NCBI GenBank assembly: GCA_000440235.1
Contig: ALKQ01000001.1
Coordinates: 80,446-144,445, forward strand
Source: Streptococcus suis 10581
GTDB lineage: Bacteria > Bacillota > Bacilli > Lactobacillales > Streptococcaceae
DNA: 64,000 nt
Direction: 5' to 3'
Shown: positions 8,619 through 16,014 of the stretch, piece after piece
How the letters are laid out: each line of letters opens with the position of its first letter
How positions within the stretch are numbered: position 1 is the stretch's first letter
Program-made: the position numbers and the translations under genes
Notes under the pieces: generated by a model
What the model was told of the DNA's origin: nothing
Database searches by the model: none
What the model saw: only the letters and a program-made list of their open reading frames with translations

Positions 8619-9475
8619 CATTTACAATCGTAACCGATTCAACATCGGATTTGCCAATCAGCTGGGTCCAAGAAAATGATGTGACCGTGCTTGGTTTGAC
8701 CATTAACCTAGACGGCGTAACCTATGAAACCGTTGGGGAAAACCGCTTGACCTCAGCAGATCTGTTGGAGAAAATGGCGACTGGAGGTCTTCCGACAACC
8801 AGTCAGGTCAATGTTGGTCAATTTGAAGAAGTATTCGAGGCGGCAGCTAAGGAAGGTAAAGAGGTACTTTACCTCGCTTTCTCAGCAGCACTTTCAGGGA
8901 CCTATCAGAGTGGGGTTATTGCACGTGACATAGTTTTGGATACTTATCCTGATGCTGTTATTGAAATTGTAGATACTAAGGCGGCGGCTATTGGCGAAGG
9001 GTACTTGGTTATTCAAGCAGCTCAAGCACGTGCAGCAGGTAAGTCATTAGCTGAAACCAAGGCGCTCATCGAGGACTTGGTCCCACGTTTACGGACCTAT
9101 CTCTTGGTCGACGACCTCAACCATTTGGTGCGTGGTGGTCGCCTGTCCAAGGCGGCAGCTCTCATTGGTGGATTGGTCAATATCAAACCTCTTCTTGCTC
9201 TCAATGCGGAAGGAAAGTTAGAAGCCATTGCCAAAATCCGTGGCCGTAAAAAAGGGATTAAGGAAATGCTAAACCTGACCTTGGATGGTTTGGACCATTC
9301 CACGGTCATGGTGGCCTATACAGGTGATTTGGAAGCTGCTGAAGCCCTCAAAGCGACCTTGTTGGAAGATGGCCGTGTGACCGATGTCCTTTTGACTGAG
9401 TTGGGTCCGATCATTGCCACCCATACGGGTACAGGGGTGCTAGCTATCCTATCTATCAATAAAGAAGAGAGATAA
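8615..9475 (+). CDS. DegV-family fatty-acid-binding protein
   Basis: DegV domain protein of 286 residues. These bind fatty acids for the FakA kinase (FakB role). The opening TIVTDSTSDLP, the middle FSAALSGTYQS and the late RGRKKG are typical of the family. GTG 8615 is the start because GGAGG lies 10 bases upstream and the protein then begins at the conserved first strand; a longer frame from 8561 would overlap the previous gene deeply. No fakA gene is in the window, which is usual because FakB paralogues are scattered. Confidence 0.88.
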   Translation: MTFTIVTDSTSDLPISWVQENDVTVLGLTINLDGVTYETVGENRLTSADLLEKMATGGLPTTSQVNVGQFEEVFEAAAKEGKEVLYLAFSAALSGTYQSGVIARDIVLDTYPDAVIEIVDTKAAAIGEGYLVIQAAQARAAGKSLAETKALIEDLVPRLRTYLLVDDLNHLVRGGRLSKAAALIGGLVNIKPLLALNAEGKLEAIAKIRGRKKGIKEMLNLTLDGLDHSTVMVAYTGDLEAAEALKATLLEDGRVTDVLLTELGPIIATHTGTGVLAILSINKEER

Positions 9476-9497
9476 TCTCTTTTCTTTTTACAGAAAC

Positions 9498-9511
9498 AGA
9501 AAACGATTACA
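9498..9511 (+). promoter_or_regulatory. candidate cre (CcpA) site
   Basis: AGAAAACGATTACA matches 13 of 14 positions of TGWAANCGNTNWCA, 31 bases before the next start codon. It suggests carbon catabolite control of the downstream gene. Confidence 0.55.
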
Positions 9512-9541
9512 AACTATATACCTATCATTGTGGAGGTTCTT

Positions 9542-10435
9542 ATGAAACGTTTATTGTCATGCTATGCCAGTGATATGGTGGGAGCGACCAAGGAGGAGCT
9601 CAAGCAGTCCATTTTATCCAGTGAAGGTCGGATTATCATGGGAGAAACAGTGGTGACAGCGGCTCCCTTGATTGCAGGAGTGACCAATGCGGAGATGATG
9701 GCTGCTTTTGGTTGTGACCTTTTGGTCCTCAACGAATTAGATGTCTTTCATCCGGAGATTGTTGACTTTTACGACTGCGACAATCCTATCGCTGAAATCA
9801 AGCGGTTGACAGGTCGATTGGTTGGGATTAACTTGGAGCCTGTGGATACTAGTCAGGAAGTTCAAGACCAGCAGGTCTTTCTTAAACCTGGGCGTCAGGT
9901 CAGTCCAGAAAGTCTGCGACAGGCCCAAGTTCTTGGCGTAGACTTCATCATGCTGACAGGCAATCCTGCTACGGGTGTGTCTATGGCTGCAATCCGCTCT
10001 GCTATTGGCCTTGCCAAAGAACACTTTGAGGGCCTGATCTTTGCGGGGAAGATGCACGGTGCAGGTCTGGGAGAATCGGTCGTGGACAGCCAAGCCCTGC
10101 TGGACTTTGTGGAGCTGGGGGCAGACGGGGTCCTCATACCAGCGGTCGGAACAGTACCTGGTGTGCGTGAGGAGATTGTGGCACCAATTATTAGTCAGGT
10201 CAAGGCGCGTGGGGCTTTGGTTATTTCGACTATCGGGACTAGTCAGGAGAGTGCGGACAGCCAGACAGTGCGGGAGTTTGGGCTCAGCAACAAGCGGGTG
10301 GGTTCGGACATCCACCATATCGGAGATGGGGGCTATGGTCGCATGCCAGACCCTGAAAATATCTTGGCCTTGTCCTTGGCGGTCAGAGGCAAACGGCACA
10401 CCTATTTTAAAATGGGGCAATCGGTGAGGAGATAG
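9542..10435 (+). CDS. predicted TIM-barrel protein (DUF7916-like)
   Basis: A 297-residue protein, probably cytoplasmic. Conserved-looking patches are KRLLSCYASDM at the start, EGRIIMGETV, DLLVLNELDVF, MLTGNPATGVS, IFAGKMHGAG, GADGVLIPAVGTVPG and DIHHIGDGGYG near the end. The alternation of strands ending in G or N and helices suggests a (beta/alpha)8 barrel, and I believe it belongs to the DUF7916 group related to PEP-mutase-like enzymes, often found near PTS sugar genes. The reaction is unknown. ATG 9542 has GGAGG at a good distance. A cre-like site upstream supports a carbon-metabolism role. Confidence 0.6.
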   Translation: MKRLLSCYASDMVGATKEELKQSILSSEGRIIMGETVVTAAPLIAGVTNAEMMAAFGCDLLVLNELDVFHPEIVDFYDCDNPIAEIKRLTGRLVGINLEPVDTSQEVQDQQVFLKPGRQVSPESLRQAQVLGVDFIMLTGNPATGVSMAAIRSAIGLAKEHFEGLIFAGKMHGAGLGESVVDSQALLDFVELGADGVLIPAVGTVPGVREEIVAPIISQVKARGALVISTIGTSQESADSQTVREFGLSNKRVGSDIHHIGDGGYGRMPDPENILALSLAVRGKRHTYFKMGQSVRR

Positions 10436-10525
10436 GATTTGGTGTCATTTTTCTGCTGTAACTGTTCGATTTTTCTATCCTTGCTTTAGGTTGAAGAAAA
10501 AATAAAAAAAGTAAAGTAAAATAAC

Positions 10526-10554
10526 TTGACGGAGAACAGTAGTTTTGATAGAAT
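10526..10554 (+). promoter_or_regulatory. rplM-rpsI promoter
   Basis: TTGACG (10526-10531) and TAGAAT (10549-10554) with a 17-base spacer, followed by the structured leader of the ribosomal operon. Confidence 0.75.
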
Positions 10555-10567
10555 GGTAGACGGTATT

Positions 10568-10635
10568 GTTTACCCCATTTGAAAGGCCCCGGAACCTTCC
10601 AAATACCCGCGGACCGGAACATCCGCCCAGTAAAC
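10568..10635 (+). promoter_or_regulatory. L13 leader-type structured 5' UTR
   Basis: A closing helix GTTTAC (10568-10573) with GTAAAC (10630-10635) encloses two hairpins: ATTTG/CAAAT plus AAGG/CCTT (10577-10604), and GCGGA/TCCGC (10609-10626). This three-way junction sits 26 bases before rplM, the position of the Firmicutes L13 leader (Rfam), which is thought to let ribosomal protein L13 repress its own operon. Family membership is inferred from structure and place. Confidence 0.7.
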
Positions 10636-10660
10636 AAAAACGATTCGTATAGGAGAAATC

Positions 10661-11107
10661 ATGAACAAAACAACATTTATGGCTAAACCAGGCCAAGTTG
10701 AACGTAAATGGTATGTAGTAGACGCTACTGATGTACCCCTTGGACGCCTTTCAGCAGTAGTTGCTAGCGTTCTTCGCGGTAAAAACAAACCAACTTTCAC
10801 ACCTCACACTGATACTGGTGACTTCGTTATCGTTATCAATGCTGAGAAAGTGAAATTGACTGGTAAAAAAGCAACTGACAAAGTGTACTACACTCACTCA
10901 TTGCACCCAGGTGGTTTGAAATTAATCACAGCTGGTGAATTGCGTTCTAAAAACGCTGTTCGTTTGATTGAAAAATCAGTTAAAGGTATGCTTCCACACA
11001 ACACACTTGGTCGTGCACAAGGCATGAAATTGAAAGTGTTTGTAGGTGCTGAGCACACTCACGCTGCACAACAACCAGAAGTACTTGATATTTCAGGTCT
11101 TATCTAA
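10661..11107 (+). CDS. rplM: 50S ribosomal protein L13
   Basis: Early assembly protein of the large ribosomal subunit. The 148-residue sequence beginning [20 protein letters not shown] and ending in [10 protein letters not shown] is that of streptococcal L13. It has an AGGAG ribosome site, strong codon bias and a structured leader upstream. It is followed after 19 bases by rpsI in the universal rplM-rpsI operon. Confidence 0.98.
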   Translation: MNKTTFMAKPGQVERKWYVVDATDVPLGRLSAVVASVLRGKNKPTFTPHTDTGDFVIVINAEKVKLTGKKATDKVYYTHSLHPGGLKLITAGELRSKNAVRLIEKSVKGMLPHNTLGRAQGMKLKVFVGAEHTHAAQQPEVLDISGLI

Positions 11108-11126
11108 GGGAAAGGACGTAATCTAA

Positions 11127-11519
11127 ATGGCACAAGCACAATACACAGGTACTGGTCGTCGTAAAAACGCGGTTGCACGCGTACGTTTGGTCCCAGGTAC
11201 TGGTAAAATCACAGTTAACAAAAAAGATGTAGAAGAGTACATCCCACACGCTGACCTTCGTTTGGTTATCAACCAACCATTCGCAGTAACTTCAACTCAA
11301 GGTTCATACGACGTTTTCGTTAACGTGAACGGTGGTGGTTACGGTGGTCAATCAGGTGCGATCCGTCACGGTATCGCGCGTGCATTGCTTCAAGTAGACC
11401 CAGACTTCCGCGATTCATTGAAACGCGCAGGCCTTCTTACACGTGACGCTCGTATGGTTGAACGTAAGAAACCAGGTCTCAAAAAAGCCCGCAAGGCATC
11501 ACAATTCTCAAAACGTTAA
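11127..11519 (+). CDS. rpsI: 30S ribosomal protein S9 (integration target)
   Basis: Small-subunit protein whose C-terminal tail (SQFSKR) reaches the ribosomal P site. 130 residues, complete, with the conserved [14 protein letters not shown] start and [19 protein letters not shown] core. The 3' end of the gene is the attachment site for the accessory DNA that follows: the last 16 codons recur, with synonymous changes, at 26369-26419 and in decayed form at 44995-45043. Confidence 0.98.
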   Translation: MAQAQYTGTGRRKNAVARVRLVPGTGKITVNKKDVEEYIPHADLRLVINQPFAVTSTQGSYDVFVNVNGGGYGGQSGAIRHGIARALLQVDPDFRDSLKRAGLLTRDARMVERKKPGLKKARKASQFSKR

Positions 11520-11556
11520 TATTCAGTTATATCAACGTTTCAGAGCACTTTGCGAA
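11502..11556 (+). repeat. attL-type repeat at rpsI 3' end
   Basis: Includes CAATTCTC-AAACGTT at the end of rpsI and then ATATCAACGTTTCAGAGCACT after the stop. The same blocks occur in the same order at 26402-26446 and 45026-45071, marking the element boundaries. Confidence 0.8.
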
Positions 11557-11578
11557 GATTTCGCAAGGTGCTTTTTTG
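11544..11578 (+). terminator. rpsI terminator within the att region
   Basis: AGCACTTTGCGAA pairs with TTCGCAAGGTGCT and is followed by TTTTTT. Equivalent but different hairpins follow the other two att copies. Confidence 0.85.
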
Positions 11579-11662
11579 ATGAAAAAAGTGCTTTGGTAAT
11601 CCTTTTGGTAATCTTTCGAGACTTGGTTTTTGGTCAATATGAGGCTGAGCAATAAATCTAGT

Positions 11663-12817
11663 TCATTTAGCCTTATTAAGGTACTCTGCAAATTTTGTAA
11701 TTGACTGTTTTTCACCAGCTTTTGTAGCATGGCTATAAGTGTCTAAAGTCATCTGGCTGCTTGCATGGCCTAAGCGTTTAGCAGTATTGACTGGGTCAAT
11801 TCCCATTTCAATCATCAAGGTTGCGTGAGTGTGCCTAAACCCATGTGGGCTAATCTTTTTAAGATTATGCTTACGTATAATACGTTTTAGAATATTGTTG
11901 ATATAGTCAGCGTGTAAGGGTTCTATCTCACCATCTCGGTTGCAGTATGTAAACATAAATTCTTTGTCGAGAGAAAGAGGTTGTACTGATAAATGCCACT
12001 TTTCTCTGCTATTTTCCTGTTTCCATTTGTTGAGGATAGAACAGGTTTCATCATCAAGATATATAGAGCGTACAGAGAATGTATTTTTAGTTCCTTTTTC
12101 AATGGCATGACCATCTATTCTTCCTAAACTTTTGCTAACTGTTAATAGTTGATTTTCAGAATCAAAATCTTCCCACTTGAGAGCATATAGTTCTCCCTTG
12201 CGTAATCCGCTATAAGCTAATAATCGGAATAGCGCATAATGTTTATAGGGTTCATTTTCCAAAATAATTGTCAAAAATTGATGCAATTCGTTAACTGTCC
12301 AGTAATTCTCACTGACGGTTTTTTTGAGTTTCGGCATAATAACCTTACTCATAGGATTGCGCTCAACATGGTTCATGTTGAGCGCAAATTCAAATATTTT
12401 AGAGGTGTAAGATTTGATTTGCTTCATATTTTTAAAAGTTTTAGCTTTGTTAGTTATGAAAGTTTGGCAGTCTAGAGGACTGATTTTTGAAATTTTCTTT
12501 TCTCCAAAAACAGGAAGAATATGTAGGCGATAGAGGTCGGCAGTTTTTGCTGCAGTAGTTGCTTCAACGGTATCTTTGTATGCTTCATACCACTTTTGAT
12601 ATAGTTCTTGGTAAGTATAGGTTGTTTGAGTAGTAAGATGAACAAAAGTCCCACTATTCAACTGATGATTAACAGCAGTTTCGTGCGCCTTAGCAGCCTT
12701 ACGAGTTTTAAAGCCTCGCTTAGTGTAATATTTTTTCTTACCATAGTCATTTAGGCCAAGGTAAACTTTAACAAAATAGGTGACTCCTTTTGTAGATTGG
12801 TACTTGTGTACAGACAT
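11663..12817 (-). CDS. tyrosine integrase of element 1
   Basis: A 384-residue phage/ICE-type integrase transcribed toward rpsI. It has an N-terminal arm-binding domain (VYLGLNDYGKKKYYTKRGFK), a SAM-like core-binding domain, and a catalytic domain with Arg in YSGLRKGELYALKW, the HxxR motif SPHGFRHTHATL, the His in RLGHASSQMTLDTY and the nucleophile Tyr in the same box. RBS GGAG precedes the ATG. It presumably recombines the element's attP with the rpsI 3' end. It differs from the integrase of element 2, so two separate recombinases use the same target. Confidence 0.93.
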   Translation of the reverse strand: MSVHKYQSTKGVTYFVKVYLGLNDYGKKKYYTKRGFKTRKAAKAHETAVNHQLNSGTFVHLTTQTTYTYQELYQKWYEAYKDTVEATTAAKTADLYRLHILPVFGEKKISKISPLDCQTFITNKAKTFKNMKQIKSYTSKIFEFALNMNHVERNPMSKVIMPKLKKTVSENYWTVNELHQFLTIILENEPYKHYALFRLLAYSGLRKGELYALKWEDFDSENQLLTVSKSLGRIDGHAIEKGTKNTFSVRSIYLDDETCSILNKWKQENSREKWHLSVQPLSLDKEFMFTYCNRDGEIEPLHADYINNILKRIIRKHNLKKISPHGFRHTHATLMIEMGIDPVNTAKRLGHASSQMTLDTYSHATKAGEKQSITKFAEYLNKAK

Positions 12818-12833
12818 AACAGTTCTCCGTTTC

Positions 12834-12866
12834 TAAGTTTTCGGAGCTTATGTAATTGAGAAACTG
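12834..12866 (+). repeat. arm-site-like repeat, left copy
   Basis: AGTTTTCGGAGCTTATGTAA followed by TTGAGAAAC, located just upstream of the integrase gene. It recurs inverted near the right end of element 1 (26209-26243) and in diverged form at 13494-13518. Such a layout fits integrase arm sites or an excisionase site. Confidence 0.55.
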
Positions 12867-12871
12867 TTCGT

Positions 12872-13390
12872 TTATTTTTTGTGTCGGTCTTCTTGTCTAA
12901 TTCGGTATTCTTCAGTCTGAATCCAGGTTTGCCAAATTTCTGACTCTCGTTTTAAACTATTCATGTGTTTAGTGAAAGTTTTCATGAATTCTTCCTCATG
13001 ATCGATCAAGTAGCGCGCTAAAATGCGCCTAAAATCGTCTGAGAAGCCGTCATTTAAGGGCATAGACAGATGGATTTCTCCTAGTTCAATTCCTTTCTCC
13101 AGCTTTTCCATATCGCTTTTAAAAGGTGTTACAGAACTAATCTCGGAAATTTTAAAACTGTCCGTAATAATGTTCATAGTTGACGGTGCTTGTTTGTTAT
13201 CATCAAGTCCTAAGATGTAAGCCATGGATACGCCGAAATAGTCAGCTAATTTTTGAGCATTTCCTTTTTTCGGTTGACGAATGCCTTGATTGTATCCTGA
13301 TAAGGTTGGATAAGCGATATTTGTAGCAGAACTAATCTCAGTCAGTTTTTTGCCGCTCTCTTCTATCAGTTTTGCAATATGATTGGTCAT
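12872..13390 (-). CDS. phage-type (CI-like) repressor with XRE domain
   Basis: A 172-residue protein with an N-terminal HTH_3/XRE domain (about residues 5-65: KLTEISSATNIAYPTLSGYN is the helix-turn-helix and GNAQKLADYFGVSMAYILGL ends the domain). The C-terminal half has no peptidase Ser/Lys pair that I can identify, so cleavage-type induction is not shown. ATG 13390 is preferred over 13420 because AAGGAGG lies before it. The gene is divergent from the rightward element genes across three ATTC-N5-GAAT sites, the arrangement of a lambda-like switch. Confidence 0.8.
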   Translation of the reverse strand: MTNHIAKLIEESGKKLTEISSATNIAYPTLSGYNQGIRQPKKGNAQKLADYFGVSMAYILGLDDNKQAPSTMNIITDSFKISEISSVTPFKSDMEKLEKGIELGEIHLSMPLNDGFSDDFRRILARYLIDHEEEFMKTFTKHMNSLKRESEIWQTWIQTEEYRIRQEDRHKK

Positions 13391-13423
13391 AAATACCTCC
13401 TTGAGAGTATTATAACACATTTA

Positions 13424-13484
13424 ATTCTTTTTGAATAAAAACAGTTGACAAAAATTCCAAAAGAATATATAATTCAAAATGAAT
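13424..13484. promoter_or_regulatory. divergent control region with three operators
   Basis: Three copies of ATTC-N5-GAAT at 13424-13436, 13454-13466 and 13472-13484. The rightward promoter is perfect: TTGACA (13445-13450), 17-base spacer, TATAAT (13468-13473), with the second and third operators on it. The leftward repressor has an extended -10 (TGTTATAAT read on the minus strand, about 13409-13416) next to the first operator. The repressor at 12872 is the obvious binder, by inference. Confidence 0.7.
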
Positions 13485-13493
13485 AACAAATAA

Positions 13494-13518
13494 ATTCGGA
13501 GTTTATTTAATTGAGAAA
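13494..13518 (+). repeat. diverged arm-site-like repeat
   Basis: TTCGGAGTTTATTTAATTGA followed by GAAA resembles the 12834 repeat over about 24 bases. It lies in the leader of the HTH gene, which suggests that gene's product (excisionase-like) may bind such sites. Confidence 0.4.
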
Positions 13519-13536
13519 TGGAAACGAGGTAATAAT

Positions 13537-13821
13537 ATGTCTGAAGAAGCGACTTTAGTTGTTCAACTTCCCAAAGTTTTGGAAAAACAGTTAAGGGCAC
13601 ATTATGATGAAATGGTCTCTACAGCTATTGAAAGAGCGCTAGAAGATAAAGAACTATACAAACCTATGGTTCGGATGGCAGCCCTTTCTAGGTGGCTGGA
13701 TGTGTCAACGACAACCCTTCAAAAATGGACACGAGAAGGAATGCCTACAATGGTCATTGATGGGGTGACTCTGTACGATAAACGAGCGGTTACACGTTGG
13801 TTGAAGCAATATGAAAGATGA
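13537..13821 (+). CDS. excisionase-like HTH protein
   Basis: A 94-residue protein. The C-terminal half has a winged-helix of the HTH_17/MerR kind: LSRWLDVSTTTLQKWTREGM, then MVIDGVTLYDKRAVTRWL, the pattern seen in excisionases and in small DNA-binding proteins of streptococcal elements. It is the first gene transcribed from the strong promoter opposite the repressor. By position it could be the recombination directionality factor or a second switch regulator. The element 2 pseudogene at 27809 has the same fold pattern. Confidence 0.65.
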   Translation: MSEEATLVVQLPKVLEKQLRAHYDEMVSTAIERALEDKELYKPMVRMAALSRWLDVSTTTLQKWTREGMPTMVIDGVTLYDKRAVTRWLKQYER

Positions 13822-13829
13822 GGTAAAGG

Positions 13830-14654
13830 ATGGCTAATAGACGAATGTTGAGTAAAACGGTAGTGCAAACACAACGATTTTTACGCCTACCACTTGAAGC
13901 GCAGGCGCTTTACTGTCACTTGGTAGTCAATGCAGATGATGATGGTATTGTTGAAGCTTTTCCTGTTATGCGAATGATCAACGCTAATGAGGACAGTTTG
14001 AATTTATTAACCCTTAAGCAGTATTTATTCTTGTTAAATAATGAAATGGTTTACTTTATCAAGGATTTCTTTGAGCAGAATACCATCAAGGCGGACCGTT
14101 ATACACCGAGTAGTCATCGTCAACTTCTTATAGATTATCTGAAGGATAATCAGTTGTTGGAGTGTCTAAATCTAGGACCACGCTTGATTAATTATCTTCA
14201 AAATACTCGGGTCCAAGTTGGAACCAGTCTGGATCCAGATGGGAACCGCAATATAATTAAAGATAAGATAAGTAAAGATAGGATAGGTAAAGATAAGTTA
14301 AGTCAAGATAAGATAGGATTAGATAATGATCCATTCTCATTACGACTGACTGATGACATCTGGTTAATGGAAACACTATGGCATCGAGAATTAACCCGAC
14401 AGGAAAAAGTATTACTAGAAGGATTAACAGTTAGTGATTCTTTATTGCAGTTAGCTATTCACAAAACAGCTGAGCTTGAGCCAAAAAAACAAAACATGAG
14501 TTATGTCAAAGGGATACTAATGAATTGGGAAGCTAGAGGGTTTATAACTGTTGACCAAGTGATAGCGTCTGAAAAAGACTACCGTCCATTAGAAATTTCA
14601 AATGTGGAAGTATCTGAAGATTTCATAGCAGCTATGGATATATGGAAAGATTAG
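13830..14654 (+). CDS. DnaD-like replication initiation protein
   Basis: A 274-residue protein with an N-terminal winged-helix-like region typical of phage replisome organisers (LPLEAQALYCHLVVNADDDG), a low-complexity hinge of four pentapeptides (KDKIS/KDRIG/KDKLS/QDKIG), and a C-terminal DnaD-like helical domain (about 180-245, ending YVKGILMNWEARGF). It likely recruits host DnaB/DnaI at an element origin. It follows the HTH gene by eight bases. The repeats in the hinge DNA may be the origin itself, as in several phages whose origin lies in the initiator gene. Confidence 0.75.
   Translation: MANRRMLSKTVVQTQRFLRLPLEAQALYCHLVVNADDDGIVEAFPVMRMINANEDSLNLLTLKQYLFLLNNEMVYFIKDFFEQNTIKADRYTPSSHRQLLIDYLKDNQLLECLNLGPRLINYLQNTRVQVGTSLDPDGNRNIIKDKISKDRIGKDKLSQDKIGLDNDPFSLRLTDDIWLMETLWHRELTRQEKVLLEGLTVSDSLLQLAIHKTAELEPKKQNMSYVKGILMNWEARGFITVDQVIASEKDYRPLEISNVEVSEDFIAAMDIWKD
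14259..14318 (+). repeat. four 15-bp iterons inside the replication gene
   Basis: Four head-to-tail 15-bp units of the form AAAGATAAGATAAGT with few mismatches. They encode the KDKIS-like hinge of the DnaD-like protein. In-gene iterons of this sort often form the replication origin; the function here is inferred. Confidence 0.75.
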
Positions 14655-14668
14655 AAGGATAACTAGTG

Positions 14669-14959
14669 ATGACAGTATATTATCAATTAGAAAATATGTT
14701 AGTGGCTGGATTTAAGTCACAAGAGGAGTACGACCGCTATCAGGCTCTCAAGAGAGACTATGAAGGGGAGTCAGAGGACTACAGCTTTTCTATTAGAGAA
14801 ATCACCAATCAGATTGAAATCATTTGTAAGACCTCAGAAAATGATTTTCCTGATTTAGAAGAAGGAATATTAGCTGACTATATGGAATTAGTAGCTCAGT
14901 TAAAACGCTATGATACTAAGCAGGCAGATAAGTATTTAAGGATGGTTCGTCATGGTTGA
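14669..14959 (+). CDS. small conserved-looking protein, unknown
   Basis: A 96-residue acidic protein (start TVYYQLENMLVAGFKSQEEY) with no recognised domain and mostly helical character. ATG 14669 has AAGGA at 9 bases; a GTG lies one codon before. It lies between the replication gene and the MobC-like genes and its end overlaps the next start by eight bases, so it belongs to the same operon. It may be an accessory of replication or mobilization, but nothing in the sequence proves it. Confidence 0.6.
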   Translation: MTVYYQLENMLVAGFKSQEEYDRYQALKRDYEGESEDYSFSIREITNQIEIICKTSENDFPDLEEGILADYMELVAQLKRYDTKQADKYLRMVRHG

Positions 14960-15314
14960 ACGTGTCAGAAATATTTTAAAGAAGTTTTATGTGACGGAAT
15001 TGCAGAATGACGTCCTTAATCGGTTAGTAAACGATACAGGATTAGGGTCATTTTCTAATTATGCTCGTCGGATGCTCTTTAAGGAAACGTCACTTTTTAT
15101 TCAATTTGATGAATCACAGTTTGAGGAATTGATTTATTCTTTAAGACGTGTCGAAAATAATTTAAGGCAGTTATCAAGTATTGCAGAACAGTCTCAAAAT
15201 ATTCAAGCTTACAGAGCTATAGAGTATAGTAGAAGGCTAGTTTCAAATTATGAAAAGCAGTTAACTCATTACTACAAGCAGAAGAAAAGAAAATTATTAT
15301 CTAAGGGAGCTTAA
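14952..15314 (+). CDS. MobC-like relaxosome accessory protein 1
   Basis: A 120-residue basic protein with an N-terminal ribbon-helix-helix-like segment (VRNILKKFYVTELQNDVLNR, then FSNYARRMLF) followed by a helical region with RRVENNLRQLSSIAEQSQN. This matches the MobC/SAG1252-type accessory proteins that bind oriT for the relaxase in streptococcal elements. It overlaps the previous gene by eight bases and shares its last A with the next start. A relaxase gene normally follows; here a second MobC-like gene follows instead. Confidence 0.7.
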   Translation: MVERVRNILKKFYVTELQNDVLNRLVNDTGLGSFSNYARRMLFKETSLFIQFDESQFEELIYSLRRVENNLRQLSSIAEQSQNIQAYRAIEYSRRLVSNYEKQLTHYYKQKKRKLLSKGA

Positions 15315-15670
15315 TGGTTAAAAGGAGAATTAGAAACGTTATTAAACAAGTCTTTTTATCTGAAGAAGAAAATCAAAAATTGTTAAATCGAATGAAGCAA
15401 GATGGCTTCTCAAACTTTTCTATTTTTGCTAGAAAGCAATTATTAAAACCTGATTTTGAAACATGGCTAGTAAGCTTTCCGGAATATCAGACTCTGACGA
15501 ATAGATTGCTATTTATTGGCAGAACAATTAATTCTATTGCCAAGAGTGCGACCCAGTTTGGGAAAATCTCTCCGCAAGACTTGATGGAATTAGGTCAGCT
15601 GATGGAGGAACTTGTAGAACATGTAGAGAAGCAAATCAGGGAAGATAAGCAACGAGTAGCTAAGAAGTGA
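15314..15670 (+). CDS. MobC-like relaxosome accessory protein 2
   Basis: A 118-residue basic protein organised like the preceding one: N-terminal KQVFLSEEENQKLLNRMKQD and GFSNFSIFARKQLL (ribbon-helix-helix-like), then a helical tail with LLFIGRTINSIAKSATQFG, the MobC-type motif. It starts at the TAATG junction with the previous gene. It is followed by a terminator and a hairpin-rich segment that may be the oriT. No relaxase follows. Confidence 0.7.
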   Translation: MVKRRIRNVIKQVFLSEEENQKLLNRMKQDGFSNFSIFARKQLLKPDFETWLVSFPEYQTLTNRLLFIGRTINSIAKSATQFGKISPQDLMELGQLMEELVEHVEKQIREDKQRVAKK

Positions 15671-15715
15671 TAGTACTCCAGTAATTTTGGCAGCATAGTT
15701 TTAAAATAAGATAGC

Positions 15716-15745
15716 AAAAACGCTGATGGTGGTCAGTGTTTTTTA
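15716..15745 (+). terminator. terminator after the mob-like operon
   Basis: AAAAACGCTGA and TCAGTGTTTTTT pair with one G-T wobble, followed by a T-tract. Confidence 0.75.
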
Positions 15746-15769
15746 TTATGTCGTCATAAAAAATCCTTG

Positions 15770-15940
15770 TACGGACAATGTGCGGCACCGTATAAAGTAC
15801 GGTTATGTCCTTAGAATGTTAAAAGGTCTTTGCGAGCTCAGATAGTGTATACACACTATCGTAAAAAATAAACATCAACAAAGGTCAGACTGACACTTTT
15901 GAACTAATGTTTGCTTTTTATTTTGGGGAGAATCCCCAAA
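15770..15940. other. hairpin-rich non-coding segment, candidate oriT
   Basis: The 344-base gap between the MobC-like genes and hsdM contains several inverted repeats: nested GGACA (15773) / TGTCC (15806) around ACCGTA-TAAAG-TACGGT (15787-15803), then GATAGTGT-ATAC-ACACTATC (about 15841-15860), then TTTGGGGA-GAA-TCCCCAAA (15922-15940). Such clusters next to mobC genes are typical of transfer origins. No nick site can be assigned. Confidence 0.45.
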
Positions 15941-15975
15941 CCCCTTGAGAAATAGTTCGAGACGAAGGTAGAAAA

Positions 15976-15984
15976 TGGTATAAT
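15976..15984 (+). promoter_or_regulatory. extended -10 promoter of hsdM
   Basis: TGGTATAAT (TG-n-TATAAT) lies 30 bases before hsdM. No standard -35 is seen at the right distance. Confidence 0.6.
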
Positions 15985-16014
15985 AGAGACAACAAAACAG
16001 TTTGGGAGTGTAAA

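Noticed and set aside
9737-10420. Long antisense open frame over the DUF7916-like gene
   Set aside because: No ribosome site, and its protein has no recognisable features; it mirrors the strong codon bias of the sense gene.
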